Positions 1 to 9,032 are shown, counted from the first letter of the stretch. The stretch is 64,000 bases of DNA from Paracoccus chinensis (GCF_900102885.1 NZ_FNGE01000010.1:1-64000), one strand, 5' to 3'. Notes: generated by a model from the sequence alone, not told the origin. Numbers and translations are program-made.

Positions 1-245
1 TCCGGCGGCGTGGTTTGCGGGTGGCTCTTGTGGATCGGTGGCAGGTCCTTCAGCCCCTCGAAGCCCTGCGTCTGGAACCGCCGCTTCCATTCGTAAAAGC
101 TGGTCCGATCCAGGCCGCGCTGCCGACAGGCCTCGGCGACGTTCCCCAGTTCCTTTGCCAGTTCCAGCACGCTCAGACGCTGCTGCGCCAGCTTCGTGCC
201 CGCGTCACGCTTCTGCGGCTCCGCCGTGGTGGATGTGCGTCCCAT
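1..245 (-). CDS. IS481-family transposase, N-terminal part (cut by window edge)
   Basis: The first 81 residues of a transposase, starting MGRTSTTAEPQKRDAG, are visible. They hold a helix-turn-helix DNA-binding segment (about residues 20-60, including ELGNVAEACRQRGLDRTSFYEW) followed by the linker FEGLKDLPPIHKSHPQTTPP. This order is typical of IS481-like transposases, in which a DDE integrase core follows. That core is beyond the window edge, so activity cannot be assessed. The ATG at 243-245 lies inside the IS end. Family recognition comes from memory of the N-terminal sequence and was not searched. Confidence 0.7.
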   Translation of the reverse strand, partial: MGRTSTTAEPQKRDAGTKLAQQRLSVLELAKELGNVAEACRQRGLDRTSFYEWKRRFQTQGFEGLKDLPPIHKSHPQTTPP

Positions 246-297
246 GCCCTGATCCTCCCTTCCCTGAATAACACGGAAAGAAGGTTAAGTGGACACA
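1..297 (-). mobile_element. IS481-type insertion sequence, one end only
   Basis: The element enters from outside the window. It consists of the N-terminal part of a transposase gene plus about 50 bp of leader. On the minus strand the presumed terminus reads TGTGTCCACTTAACC at about 283-297, and IS481-family ends characteristically begin with TGT. The other terminus and any target duplication lie outside the window, so completeness cannot be judged. It abuts degraded prophage material, which fits an insertion-prone zone. Confidence 0.6.
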
Positions 298-414
298 TAA
301 AGGGCGGCGAGAGGGCGCGCCGCCTGAACTCATCTGGTTGAGCCGGGCCCTCAGCTTTTGCCGCCGCGATTGCTGTCGCTGCCGTTGCGCCGGATCTCGT
401 CGCTCTGGGCCTGA

Positions 415-519
415 TCAGGACGGCCTTGGTCGGGGGTTGCTGCCCGGTCCACCGCGTTGCCGCTGCTCGTCGTCCTTCTGATCTTTCTTCTGACCGGACG
501 GCTGCTGATTTTCTGCCAT
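415..519 (-). CDS. Very small hydrophilic ORF (34 aa), possibly frameshifted
   Basis: An ATG at 517-519 follows a strong ribosome binding site (GGAGGAAGCC) and opens a 34-residue Gln/Lys/Asp-rich peptide starting MAENQQPSGQKKDQKDDEQR and ending in PRPRPS. In another frame just downstream the DNA encodes a similar hydrophilic run, DQGRPDQAQSDEIRRNG, closing at 351. One frameshift would therefore give a longer polar protein. Nothing identifies a function. It could be a short stress or unstructured protein, a broken remnant, or chance. It is listed mainly for its ribosome binding site. Confidence 0.3.
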   Translation of the reverse strand: MAENQQPSGQKKDQKDDEQRQRGGPGSNPRPRPS

Positions 520-658
520 TGGCTTCCTCCTACGAGACGCACGCCAGGATTGCTGCGCAGACAGGGGGAACGTGCTGCAGGGGCTTCGGTTGCCCTGCTT
601 GGTTGGTTCGGGAGACTGATCGCACGAGCCCTGCCCTGACCCGCAGCGGCAACAGCGC

Positions 659-1927
659 TCAACTATACCGCTTCAGCCAATCCCGCTGGATGGCATCGAC
701 CCGGTTTGGCAGCGTCGCGTCATACTGCTTGAGCGCCCGGTTCATCCCCTCCTGCGCTGCCGCAATCACCTCGGCGTTGCCGGTGCCACTTACGTTGATG
801 TTGAAGGTGGCGCCGCTCATGCCACCGCTCAGCTTGTAGTTCGGGATCACCGCCCTGCCGAGCCGGGAGACGATGATCTCTGGTCCCGTCTCGTCCACGA
901 CATAGGCGTGCCCAGGATCAACCGGCCTACTGGCCGCACGGAAGCCGTCAAGATGTTGGACAGCATGGCGCCGAACCCGCCAGCGTTCCCGTCTTGAGGG
1001 CTGAACACGGACTGCAGCGCGTCACGGATTCCGCTGTTCAGGATGTCGGCCGCGATGCCCTGGAAAACGTTGGCAAGCCCCTCGCGCAGGCTCTCGCCCT
1101 GCAGCAGCGCCCCAGACATAGCGCTGGCGATGCGGTTGATGGCGTCATCGAATCGCCGCTGGCTGAACTCGGCCCGCTCCAGCTCGCCGGTTAGGTGCCC
1201 GATCTGCGCCGCCTGCGCCTCGATCTGGGCGTTCAGCGTCTTGTTGACTGGAAGGCTGCGCTTCTTGGCCTCGTCCAGCAGTTCCCAGCGGGCAGTCGCG
1301 GCCTCCTCGCCGGACTTGCCCAGCAGTTCGATCTGGCGCTGCAGGGCGATGGCGTCGCGCTCGATACTCTCGAAGAAGGGCCGCAATCGCGGCTGTCAGG
1401 CGCGCTTCTTCCCGCAGGGTTTGCTCATACTGCGAGAGTTCACGCTGCAGTCCGGTGATGTTCCCGTCATTCGGGTTGAAGGTCGTTTGCAGTTCCGCCT
1501 GTCGCTCGGCCACCTTCCCCGCGATGGCCGCGTCCGCTGCAGAGTTGCCTGCCTTCAGCGCCGCCGACTGCGCCGCGGGCCCGACGTTGCCGACGGACAG
1601 CGCGTTGATGGCGCCTTGGAGCGCCGACACGCCCCCTGCAGCGTCTCGCAGGTAGTCCACCTCATCAGCCAGCGCGGCCCTGTCAAAAGCGCTGCTGGAG
1701 GCCGCGGCGCCGATCTCCTAGATGGCAAGCCCGGCGCGTGCTGCCTCCCCGGCTGGCTTGGCCAGTTCAGCATTCACGTCCTAGCCGCTGCGCACCGCGT
1801 CGTTGAGGATCGTGACCAGATCCACCATCAGCTGGTTGCGCTGCGACTGGTCGGTCGTGCTGTTGAGTTGGCTGATGATGTCCGCCAGCCGCACGGCCTC
1901 ATCTATCGCCAGCCCGACCTGTCTTGA
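659..1927 (-). pseudogene. Degraded phage tail tape-measure protein gene
   Basis: Three minus-strand frames join into one tape-measure-like protein. The 5' part reads RLADIISQLNSTTDQSQRNQ and then meets stops near 1783 and 1719. Next comes DEVDYLRDAAGGVSALQGAI, followed by a frameshift near 1390, a coiled-coil-rich stretch (ERDAIALQRQIELLGKSGEE), and after another shift near 890 the tail GMNRALKQYDATLPNRVDAI. Ala/Gln-rich helical sequence with a C-terminal MSGATFNINVSGTG segment is typical of tail length proteins of siphophage-like prophages. No other phage gene is adjacent, so this is an isolated prophage scar next to an IS end. Confidence 0.65.
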
Positions 1928-2150
1928 ATGTCCTCAGTGCAGCTTGCTCAGGACGCCAGCGTTTGCCTTTGCAAAGGTGGCCCTTCCGTGGCGCCTTGGA
2001 TACCGCAGCGACAAGGCCCCTGCCCTACGCGGACTTCATTCCAAATGCGCAACAGGTCGTGAGGAACGCTCGCTGGCCCTGGAACGCGCGGTGGCCGATG
2101 ACGATCATCGACTGCCCAGAAAACACTGCTCACCTGCTGCCGAGGCACAC

Positions 2151-3434
2151 ATGCTCAACGATCCCCGCTCTCACGGCCTCTGGGAAAGAACCGCCCCTGC
2201 TGCGCCCGCCACCCGCATGCTCGACCAGGATGTTTCCGCCGACGTGGTCATTGTCGGCGCGGGCTACACCGGCCTTTCGACGGCGCTGCACTTGGCCGAG
2301 AAGGGCGTGGACGCCGTGGTGCTGGAGGCGGTCGAGATCGGCTTCGGCGGCGCCGGGCGCAACGTGGGGCTGGTCAACGCGGGCATGTGGGTGATGCCCG
2401 AGGAACTGGTCCGCACGCTGGGGCCGGAGCACGGCAACCGGCTGATCGACTTCCTGGGCGAGGGGCCGTCCCATGTCTGGGACATCGTGCACCGCTACGA
2501 CATCGACTGCGAGGCGAACCATGTCGGCACCCTTCACGCGGGCGTCGGCAAGGCCGGGCTTGCGGAACTGGCCGAGCGCGAGCGCCAGTGGCGCAGCCGC
2601 GGCGCCCCGGTCGAGCTGCTCGACCGCGAGGCGACGGCGGCGATTATGGGAACCACCGCCTATGCGGGGGCGCTGCTGGACCGCAGGGCGGGCACCATTC
2701 AGCCGCTCGCCTATGCGCGGGGCCTTGCTCGGGCCGCCATCGGCAACGGCGCGCGCATCTTCACCTCTTCGCCCGTGACCAACCTTCAGCGTGACGGCGC
2801 GGGCTGGCGGCTGGTGACGCCGCAGGGCAGCGCGCGGGCGCCGCGCGTGGTCTTTGCCACCGATGCCTATACCCGCCACCTGATGCAGGACATCTGCCGG
2901 CAGCAGGTCTTCCTGCCCTACTTCAACTTTGCCACCCGCCCCTTGCCCGACGAGGTCGTCCGCAGCATCCTGCCCGCACGCCAAGGTGTCTGGGACACCA
3001 AGGAGGTCCTGTCCTCCTTCCGCTTCGACCGGCAGAACCGCCTCGTCTTCGGCTCGGTCGGGGCACTGCGGAACACCGGGACGGCCGTCCACCGGGCTTG
3101 GGCGCGGCGCGCGCTGCGGCGGATCTACCCGCAGATCGCCTCGGTCGAGTTCGAGGCGGAATGGTATGGCACCATTGGCATGACCCGCGACAACCTTCCG
3201 CGCTTTCACAGGCTGGACGAGGGCGTCTTCAGCTTCTGCGGCTACAACGGGCGCGGCATCGCGCCGGGCACGGCCTTCGGCCGCTTCATGGCCGCCTGGC
3301 TGCGGGGCGAGCAGACGGACGCCGATCTGCCGCTGCAACCGACCGCGCCCCGGCCAATCCGCTTCGCGGGGATGCGCTCGGCTTGGTACGAGGCCGGGGC
3401 GCAGGTGGTTCACCTGGCCGACGCGCGGATCTGA
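2151..3434 (+). CDS. amaA: FAD-dependent oxidoreductase, probable L-pipecolate oxidase
   Basis: A 427-residue flavoprotein of the DadA/glycine-oxidase (DAO) fold. The dinucleotide-binding motif VVIVGAGYTGLSTALHLAEK lies near residues 29-48, and the C-terminal FAD contact region FCGYNGRGIAPGTAFGR is intact. AmaA of Pseudomonas putida, of similar length, oxidises L-pipecolate to 1-piperideine-6-carboxylate, which opens to 2-aminoadipate semialdehyde. That assignment rests here on the neighbours: a LysR gene, an HglS homologue and an antiquitin-type dehydrogenase, the same gene set as around P. putida amaA. The start is the ATG at 2151, preceded by a GAGG. A D-amino acid or gamma-glutamylputrescine oxidase is the alternative, because the superfamily is broad. 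Confidence 0.7.
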   Translation: MLNDPRSHGLWERTAPAAPATRMLDQDVSADVVIVGAGYTGLSTALHLAEKGVDAVVLEAVEIGFGGAGRNVGLVNAGMWVMPEELVRTLGPEHGNRLIDFLGEGPSHVWDIVHRYDIDCEANHVGTLHAGVGKAGLAELAERERQWRSRGAPVELLDREATAAIMGTTAYAGALLDRRAGTIQPLAYARGLARAAIGNGARIFTSSPVTNLQRDGAGWRLVTPQGSARAPRVVFATDAYTRHLMQDICRQQVFLPYFNFATRPLPDEVVRSILPARQGVWDTKEVLSSFRFDRQNRLVFGSVGALRNTGTAVHRAWARRALRRIYPQIASVEFEAEWYGTIGMTRDNLPRFHRLDEGVFSFCGYNGRGIAPGTAFGRFMAAWLRGEQTDADLPLQPTAPRPIRFAGMRSAWYEAGAQVVHLADARI

Positions 3435-3445
3435 GACGCGGCCGG

Positions 3446-4351
3446 TCAGCCGTTCGCACTCGGTGCGCCCTGCCCGACCTGCCGGGTGATCCATGCGGTG
3501 AAGCCTTGCGGCAGGGGGTCCGAACTGCGTTCCTCGGCCACGACGATCCAATAGCCCTGGTCGGTATCCAGCGGCTCGCCCGCGACGACCTTCAGGTCGC
3601 CCTGGGCGACCTCGCGCTCGATCAGGTAGCTGGGCAGCAGGGCGGCGCCCATCCCGGCCGTTGCCGCCTCGATCAGCAGCGAGAACTGGTCGAAGCGGTG
3701 CCCCCGGAAGCCGTCGGTCATATCCCCGCCGTTGGCCGCAAGCCATTGCGGCCACAGCATCGGCCGGGAGTCGAGATGCAGCAGCGGGATCGTCCCGGGC
3801 AGGGTCGCGCCGTCCTCAAGCAACCCCGGCGCGACGACGGCCAGCACCGTCTCGGTGCACAGGAAGCTGCAGGTTGCCCCCGGCCAGACCGGCTTGCCGT
3901 AATGGATGGCGACATCCACCCCAGCCTCGGTCAGGTCGAAGCTGCCCGAACGCGAGATCACCGTCGCCTGCATTCCCGAATGGGCGGCAAGGAAGTCGGG
4001 CAGGCGCGGCATCAGCCAGCGGCTGCCGAAGGTGGGCAGCGTGGCGATGGTCAGGTGCCCGGTCACGTCGCGGGCGCTGGCCGCGCGCAGGGTCAGGTGC
4101 TCGACATCCGACAGCAGGCGTTCGATTTCGGGGCGCAGGCGCTCGCCCAGACTGGATAGCACGACGCGCTGGCGCACGCGTTGGAACAGCGCCACGCCCA
4201 GCTGCGCCTCGAGATCCTTGATCTGCCGGCTCACCGCGCTTTGCGTCAGGTTCAACTCGACGGCGGCGCGGGTGAAGCTGCCGTGCCGCGCCGCAGCCTC
4301 GAAGGCCTGCAGGGCGGTCAGGTCGGGCATCATGCTGCGGCTCAACTTCAT
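3446..4351 (-). CDS. LysR-family regulator of the pipecolate/lysine cluster (GcvA-like)
   Basis: A 301-residue LysR-type regulator. The N-terminal winged helix (ALQAFEAAARHGSFTRAAVE, then LTQSAVSRQIKDLE) occupies about residues 12-65, followed by a PBP2-type effector domain of the GcvA subgroup. It converges on the flavoprotein gene with an 11-base gap and is divergent from hglS across about 100 bp, so it most likely controls the hglS-amaB-aminotransferase transcript from that spacer. In P. putida a LysR gene also sits between amaAB and hglS. The effector is unknown; a pathway intermediate such as 2-aminoadipate or pipecolate is a guess. Confidence 0.8.
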   Translation of the reverse strand: MKLSRSMMPDLTALQAFEAAARHGSFTRAAVELNLTQSAVSRQIKDLEAQLGVALFQRVRQRVVLSSLGERLRPEIERLLSDVEHLTLRAASARDVTGHLTIATLPTFGSRWLMPRLPDFLAAHSGMQATVISRSGSFDLTEAGVDVAIHYGKPVWPGATCSFLCTETVLAVVAPGLLEDGATLPGTIPLLHLDSRPMLWPQWLAANGGDMTDGFRGHRFDQFSLLIEAATAGMGAALLPSYLIEREVAQGDLKVVAGEPLDTDQGYWIVVAEERSSDPLPQGFTAWITRQVGQGAPSANG

Positions 4352-4450
4352 TCCGGACTCGCATCAACCAAGTATCAAACAGCGCGTTTCACGCCCCGCT
4401 TGCCGCGCTATGCAGATGAAGCAACCTTCTGACAAGCACAGGGGCATGTC

Positions 4451-5821
4451 GTGACCCGCACCGGCAAAGTTTCCTCGGACAGCATCCGCGCCCGGTTCTC
4501 CGCCGCCATGTCGGCCATGTACCGCGAGGAAGTGCCCGCCTATGGCACGCTCATGGCGCTGGTCGCGCAGGTAAATGCCGAGGTGCTGGAGCGCGATCCG
4601 CAATTCGCCGCCGATCTCGCCGAGACGGACCAGCTCGATCGCATCTCGGAAGAACGGCACGGGGCCATCCGCGTCGGCACCGCACAGGAGCTTGCAACGA
4701 TCCGGCGCCTTTTCGCGGTCATGGGGATGTATCCCGTTGGCTATTACGACCTCAGCGAGGCGGGCGTTCCCGTCCACTCCACCGCCATCCGCCCGGTGGG
4801 CGAGGCCGCGCTGCGGGCCAACCCCTTCCGCGTCTTCACCTCGCTGCTGCGGCTGGACCTGATCGCGGACGCGGGCCTGCGCGCCCGGGCCGAGCAGATC
4901 CTGACCAGGCGCGAGATATTCACCCCCGGATGCCTTGAACTGATCGGGAAGGCCGAGGCCGAGGGCGGGCTGGACGAAGCCAACGCGGCCCGCTTCGTGG
5001 CCGAGGCGCTGGAAACCTTTCGCTGGCATTCGGACGCGCTGGTGTCGGCCGATCTCTACAAGCGGTTGCATGACGCCCACCGCCTGATCGCGGACGTGGT
5101 GTCGTTCCGGGGTCCGCATATCAACCACCTGACGCCGCGCACGCTGGACATCGACGCCGTGCAGGACCGGATGCCCGCGCATGGCATCAAGCCCAAGGCC
5201 GTCATCGAGGGACCGCCCCCGCGCCGTTGCCCGATCCTGCTGCGCCAGACCTCGTTCAAGGCGCTTCAGGAAAGCGTCAGCTTCCCCGGCGAGACCGCCG
5301 TGGCCGGGTCGCACACCGCCCGCTTCGGCGAGATCGAGGCGCGCGGCATCGCGCTGACGCCCAAGGGACGCGCGCTTTACGACCGGCTGCTGGCCGAGGT
5401 CCGCACCCGCATCGTGCCCGCTGCCGAGGGCTCGAACGCGGGTGAATACATGCAGGTGCTGGCCGAAGTCTTCGCCGCCTTCCCCGACGACTGGACCGAG
5501 ATCCGCCGGCAGGGTCTTGGCTACTTCGAATGGGCGGCGACCGGGCGCGGCGAGGTCGCGGGCGACGACCCCGAGGCGCTACTGGCCGCAGGCGTCCTGC
5601 GCTGCGATCCGATTATCTACGAGGATTTCCTGCCCGTCTCGGCGGCCGGCATCTTCCAGTCGAACCTAGGGGACGGCGCCGTGCAGGAGTTCCGGGCCAG
5701 CCCCAACCAGCGCAAGTTCGAGGCCGATCTCGGCGCCCAGGTGCTGGACGAGTTCGCCCATTATGCAGCCATCCAGCAGGCTTCGCTGGACGCCTGCCTG
5801 AAAGCCCGCCGCGCCGCCTGA
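4451..5821 (+). CDS. hglS: 2-oxoadipate dioxygenase/decarboxylase (DUF1338/HglS)
   Basis: This 456-residue protein belongs to the DUF1338 family. Members are non-heme iron enzymes that convert 2-oxoadipate to D-2-hydroxyglutarate with O2, releasing CO2. Counting from the GTG start, His70 (in EERHGAIRVG), His226 (GPHINHLTP) and Glu294 (RFGEIEARG) fall at the numbers I recall for the metal ligands of P. putida HglS, and Arg74, linked to substrate binding, is also present. That agreement supports the GTG at 4451 and an active enzyme. It is the first gene of a rightward run with the aldehyde dehydrogenase 35 bases downstream. It closes the lysine/pipecolate route to central metabolism, although the 2-hydroxyglutarate dehydrogenase is not in the window. 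Confidence 0.88.
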   Translation: MTRTGKVSSDSIRARFSAAMSAMYREEVPAYGTLMALVAQVNAEVLERDPQFAADLAETDQLDRISEERHGAIRVGTAQELATIRRLFAVMGMYPVGYYDLSEAGVPVHSTAIRPVGEAALRANPFRVFTSLLRLDLIADAGLRARAEQILTRREIFTPGCLELIGKAEAEGGLDEANAARFVAEALETFRWHSDALVSADLYKRLHDAHRLIADVVSFRGPHINHLTPRTLDIDAVQDRMPAHGIKPKAVIEGPPPRRCPILLRQTSFKALQESVSFPGETAVAGSHTARFGEIEARGIALTPKGRALYDRLLAEVRTRIVPAAEGSNAGEYMQVLAEVFAAFPDDWTEIRRQGLGYFEWAATGRGEVAGDDPEALLAAGVLRCDPIIYEDFLPVSAAGIFQSNLGDGAVQEFRASPNQRKFEADLGAQVLDEFAHYAAIQQASLDACLKARRAA

Positions 5822-5856
5822 ACGCGGCCGCGCCACCAGATCGACGAGGACCGAAG

Positions 5857-7395
5857 ATGAAAGACGAACTCCACGACATGACCTACAGCATCGCCAGGGA
5901 CACGCAGGAGGTTCTCGACCGGCTCGGCGTCGATCCCGCGCTTTACACCGGCGGCACGCTGAAAAGCTTCTCTCCGGTCACGGGCGAGCAGACCGCCGCC
6001 CTGCCCGAGCATGACGCCGCGGCTGTCGCCGCAGCCGTGGGCCGCGCCGCCGAGGCGTTCCGCGCCTGGCGCGAGGTTCCCGCACCGCGCCGGGGCGAGC
6101 TGGTCCGCCTGCTGGGCGAGGAGCTGCGCGCCGCCAAGACCGACCTCGGCCGGCTGGTTTCGATCGAGGCAGGCAAGAGCCCGTCCGAGGGCTTGGGCGA
6201 AGTGCAGGAGATGATCGACATCTGCGACTTCGCCGTGGGCCTGTCGCGGCAGCTTTACGGCCTGACCATCGCGACCGAGCGCCCCGGCCACCGGATGATG
6301 GAAACCTGGCATCCGCTGGGGGTTGTGGGCGTCATCTCGGCCTTCAACTTCCCCGTGGCCGTCTGGTCGTGGAACACGGCGCTGGCGCTGGTCTGCGGCG
6401 ATCCCGTGGTCTGGAAACCCTCCGAGAAGACCCCTCTGACCGCCCTTGCCTCGCAGGCGATCCTGAACCGTGCGCTGGCCCGCTTCGGTGATGCGCCCGA
6501 GGGGCTGTCGCAGGTCCTCATCGGCGGCCGCGAGGTCGGCGAGGCGCTGGTGGACGATCCGCGCGTCGCGCTGGTCTCGGCCACCGGCTCGACCCGCATG
6601 GGCCGGCAGGTGGGACCGAAGGTCGCGGCACGCTTCGGGCGCTCGATCCTGGAACTCGGCGGCAACAACGCGGGGATCGTCACCCCCTCGGCGGATCTCG
6701 ACATGGCCCTGCGCGCCATCGCCTTCGGCGCCATGGGCACGGCCGGCCAGCGGTGCACCACCATGCGCCGCCTGTTCGTCCATGACAGCGTCTATGACCA
6801 GATCGTCCCGCGGCTGATCAAGGCCTATGCGTCGGTTTCCATCGGCAATCCCCTGACCACGCAGGCGCTGGTCGGACCGCTGGTGGACCGCGCGGCCTTC
6901 GACGCGATGCAGGCCGCGCTGGAAGCCGCGAAGGCCGCGGGCGGCACCGTGCATGGCGGCGAGCGCGTGACCGACGTGGCGCCCGACGCGGCCTTCTACG
7001 CCCGCCCCGCGCTGGTCGAGATGCCCGACCAGACCGGCCCGGTGCTGGAGGAAACCTTCGCCCCGATCCTCTATGTCATGCGGTACAGCGACTTTGCCCA
7101 GGTGATCGAGCAGCACAACGCGGTGGGCGCGGGGCTGTCGTCGTCGATCTTCACGCTGGACCTGCGCGAGGCCGAGGCCTTCCTGTCGGCTTCCGGGTCC
7201 GACTGCGGGATCGCCAACGTCAACATCGGTACTTCGGGCGCCGAGATCGGCGGCGCCTTCGGCGGCGAGAAGGAAACCGGCGGCGGACGCGAAAGCGGCT
7301 CGGACGCCTGGAAGGGCTACATGCGCCGCGCCACGAACACGATCAATTATTCCCGCGCGCTGCCCCTGGCGCAGGGCGTCGTGTTCGACATCTGA
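5857..7395 (+). CDS. amaB: 2-aminoadipate semialdehyde dehydrogenase (ALDH7/antiquitin type)
   Basis: A 512-residue NAD(P)-dependent aldehyde dehydrogenase of the ALDH7 (antiquitin) class. The catalytic cysteine is Cys300 in GQRCTTMRR and the general-base glutamate is Glu266 in LELGGNNAG. Cofactor contacts FNFPVAVWSWN and SATGSTRMG are present, as is the ALDH7-typical GGAFGGEKETGGGRESGSDA near the C terminus. ALDH7 enzymes oxidise 2-aminoadipate-6-semialdehyde to 2-aminoadipate, the step after pipecolate oxidase. The ATG at 5857 follows a GAGGA; an in-frame ATG at 5878 is the alternative start. It lies 35 bases after hglS and 9 bases before the aminotransferase gene, so all three are probably co-transcribed. 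Confidence 0.85.
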   Translation: MKDELHDMTYSIARDTQEVLDRLGVDPALYTGGTLKSFSPVTGEQTAALPEHDAAAVAAAVGRAAEAFRAWREVPAPRRGELVRLLGEELRAAKTDLGRLVSIEAGKSPSEGLGEVQEMIDICDFAVGLSRQLYGLTIATERPGHRMMETWHPLGVVGVISAFNFPVAVWSWNTALALVCGDPVVWKPSEKTPLTALASQAILNRALARFGDAPEGLSQVLIGGREVGEALVDDPRVALVSATGSTRMGRQVGPKVAARFGRSILELGGNNAGIVTPSADLDMALRAIAFGAMGTAGQRCTTMRRLFVHDSVYDQIVPRLIKAYASVSIGNPLTTQALVGPLVDRAAFDAMQAALEAAKAAGGTVHGGERVTDVAPDAAFYARPALVEMPDQTGPVLEETFAPILYVMRYSDFAQVIEQHNAVGAGLSSSIFTLDLREAEAFLSASGSDCGIANVNIGTSGAEIGGAFGGEKETGGGRESGSDAWKGYMRRATNTINYSRALPLAQGVVFDI

Positions 7396-7404
7396 GGTCG
7401 GGCG

Positions 7405-8625
7405 ATGGACATCTCCACCACCGCATTCCGCCCGGCGCGGCGGATCGAGGATCTCGGCGTGTCCGAGATCCTTCAGATCACGGCCCGGGCCTCGGCGCTC
7501 AAGTGCGCCGGGCGGCCGGTCATCATCCTTGGCGCGGGCGAGCCGGACTTCGACACGCCCGACCACATCAAGGAGGCCGCCATTGCGGCCATCCGCCGGG
7601 GCGAGACGAAGTACACCGCGCTTGACGGCACGCCCGAGCTGAAGCGGGCGATCCGGGACAAGTTCCGGCGCGAGAACGGACTGGACTTCGCCGCCGACGA
7701 GGTCACGGCCTCGGCCGGCGCCAAGCAGATCCTGTACAACGCGATGATGGCCAGCCTGAACGAGGGTGACGAGGTCATCATCCCCACGCCCTGCTGGACC
7801 AGCTATTTCGACATCGTCCGCATCTCGGGCGGCACGCCCGTCGCCGTTCCCTGCGGCGCCGACAGCGGATTCCGCCTGACGGCCGAGGCGCTGGAGGCGG
7901 CGATCACGCCCCGCACGCGCTGGCTGCTGCTCAACTCTCCCTCGAACCCCACCGGCAGCGCCTATGGCGAGGACGACTACCGTCCGCTGATCGAGGTGCT
8001 GGAACGCCATCCGCATGTCTGGCTGATGGTGGACGACATGTACGAGCACATCGTCTATGACGATTTCCGCTTCGTCACGCCGCTGGCGCTGGCGCCGTCG
8101 CTGAAGCCGCGCTGCCTGACCGTGAACGGCGTCAGCAAGGCCTATGCGATGACCGGCTGGCGGCTGGGCTATGCGGGCGGCCCCGCACCCCTGATCGCGG
8201 GCATGGCGGTGGTGCAGAGCCAGTCCACGTCCTGCCCGTCCTCGGTCACGCAGGCGGCAGCGATCGCTGCGCTGGACGGCCCGCAGGACTTCCTTCCCGC
8301 GCGGCGGGACAGCTTTGCCGCGCGCCGCAACCTCGTGGTGGATGCGCTGAACGCCATCCCCGGCGTCACCTGCCGCCGTCCCGAGGGCGCCTTCTACACC
8401 TTCGCCAGTTGCGAGGGCCTGCTCGGCCGCATCACGCCCGAGGGCCAGCGCATCGACAGCGACCGCGACTTCTGCGCCTGGCTGCTGGAGAGCGCGAATG
8501 TCGCGATGGTCCCGGGCGCGGCCTTCGGCCTGCCAGGATATTTCCGTATCTCCTACGCCACCTCGGAAGCTGAGCTGAAGGAAGCGCTGGCCCGCATTGC
8601 AACCGCCTGTGCGACATTGGACTGA
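7405..8625 (+). CDS. Class I/II PLP aminotransferase, candidate 2-aminoadipate transaminase
   Basis: A 406-residue fold-type I aminotransferase of the AspC/AAT I-alpha group. The PLP-binding lysine is about Lys245 in the motif NGVSKAYAMTGWRLGYAGG. The N-terminal ILGAGEPDFDTP substrate loop, NSPSNPTGSAY and the C-terminal arginine region GYFRISYATS are all recognisable. The family usually carries aspartate or broad aromatic/dicarboxylate transaminases. Its position 9 bases after the amaB gene suggests that it converts 2-aminoadipate to 2-oxoadipate, the HglS substrate. Sequence alone does not distinguish this from aspartate transamination. Confidence 0.75.
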   Translation: MDISTTAFRPARRIEDLGVSEILQITARASALKCAGRPVIILGAGEPDFDTPDHIKEAAIAAIRRGETKYTALDGTPELKRAIRDKFRRENGLDFAADEVTASAGAKQILYNAMMASLNEGDEVIIPTPCWTSYFDIVRISGGTPVAVPCGADSGFRLTAEALEAAITPRTRWLLLNSPSNPTGSAYGEDDYRPLIEVLERHPHVWLMVDDMYEHIVYDDFRFVTPLALAPSLKPRCLTVNGVSKAYAMTGWRLGYAGGPAPLIAGMAVVQSQSTSCPSSVTQAAAIAALDGPQDFLPARRDSFAARRNLVVDALNAIPGVTCRRPEGAFYTFASCEGLLGRITPEGQRIDSDRDFCAWLLESANVAMVPGAAFGLPGYFRISYATSEAELKEALARIATACATLD

Positions 8626-9032
8626 TAGGCAGACCGCAGCAAACCTAGCTCATCTTCAAACGTGGGGCATTGAGGCACCTCAGGTCAGCTAATGTCGAAA
8701 GGCCAGAGTTCTTGGCAAGAGCACGGTAAGCTCTTGGAGCGCGCGCCACGGTGAGCCCGTCTGTGCGATCCAGAAAATGCCATCACGCATGAGGCAAGGG
8801 TTCATGGTTTGCATCCGTTCGGGGCGCGGACAGCCAGGATGAAGCGCTCATGGAACGCCCCCTCCTCGTCTGACGAGCAACACGCGCCGTGAATTCCTTT
8901 GATCAACACAACCTAACGACCCAAAAACGGCCGTGAGTTACTTTTGATTTGCGCACAGCGCGCACCGCCGTACGCGGTCTATATTGCTTCTGGCCCTTGG
9001 TGCAGTACACGGCCGATCGGGCCAGAGAGAAT
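8626..9032. other. Intergenic stretch without a recognised gene
   Basis: These 407 bases separate the aminotransferase gene from the convergent RTX gene. No coding potential like that of the neighbours was found and GC content is lower. An 8-bp inverted repeat (TCTGGCCC at 8989-8996 with GGGCCAGA at 9019-9026, loop of 22) lies just beyond the RTX stop and could act as a weak terminator for that gene, but no T-run follows it. Confidence 0.5.

Noticed and set aside
5761-8049. A 762-codon minus-strand frame opposite amaB and the aminotransferase
   Set aside because: Shadow of strongly conserved genes with catalytic motifs on the plus strand.
8989-9026. Terminator after the RTX gene
   Set aside because: The 8-bp repeat has a 22-base loop and no T-run, so it is mentioned only within the intergenic entry.
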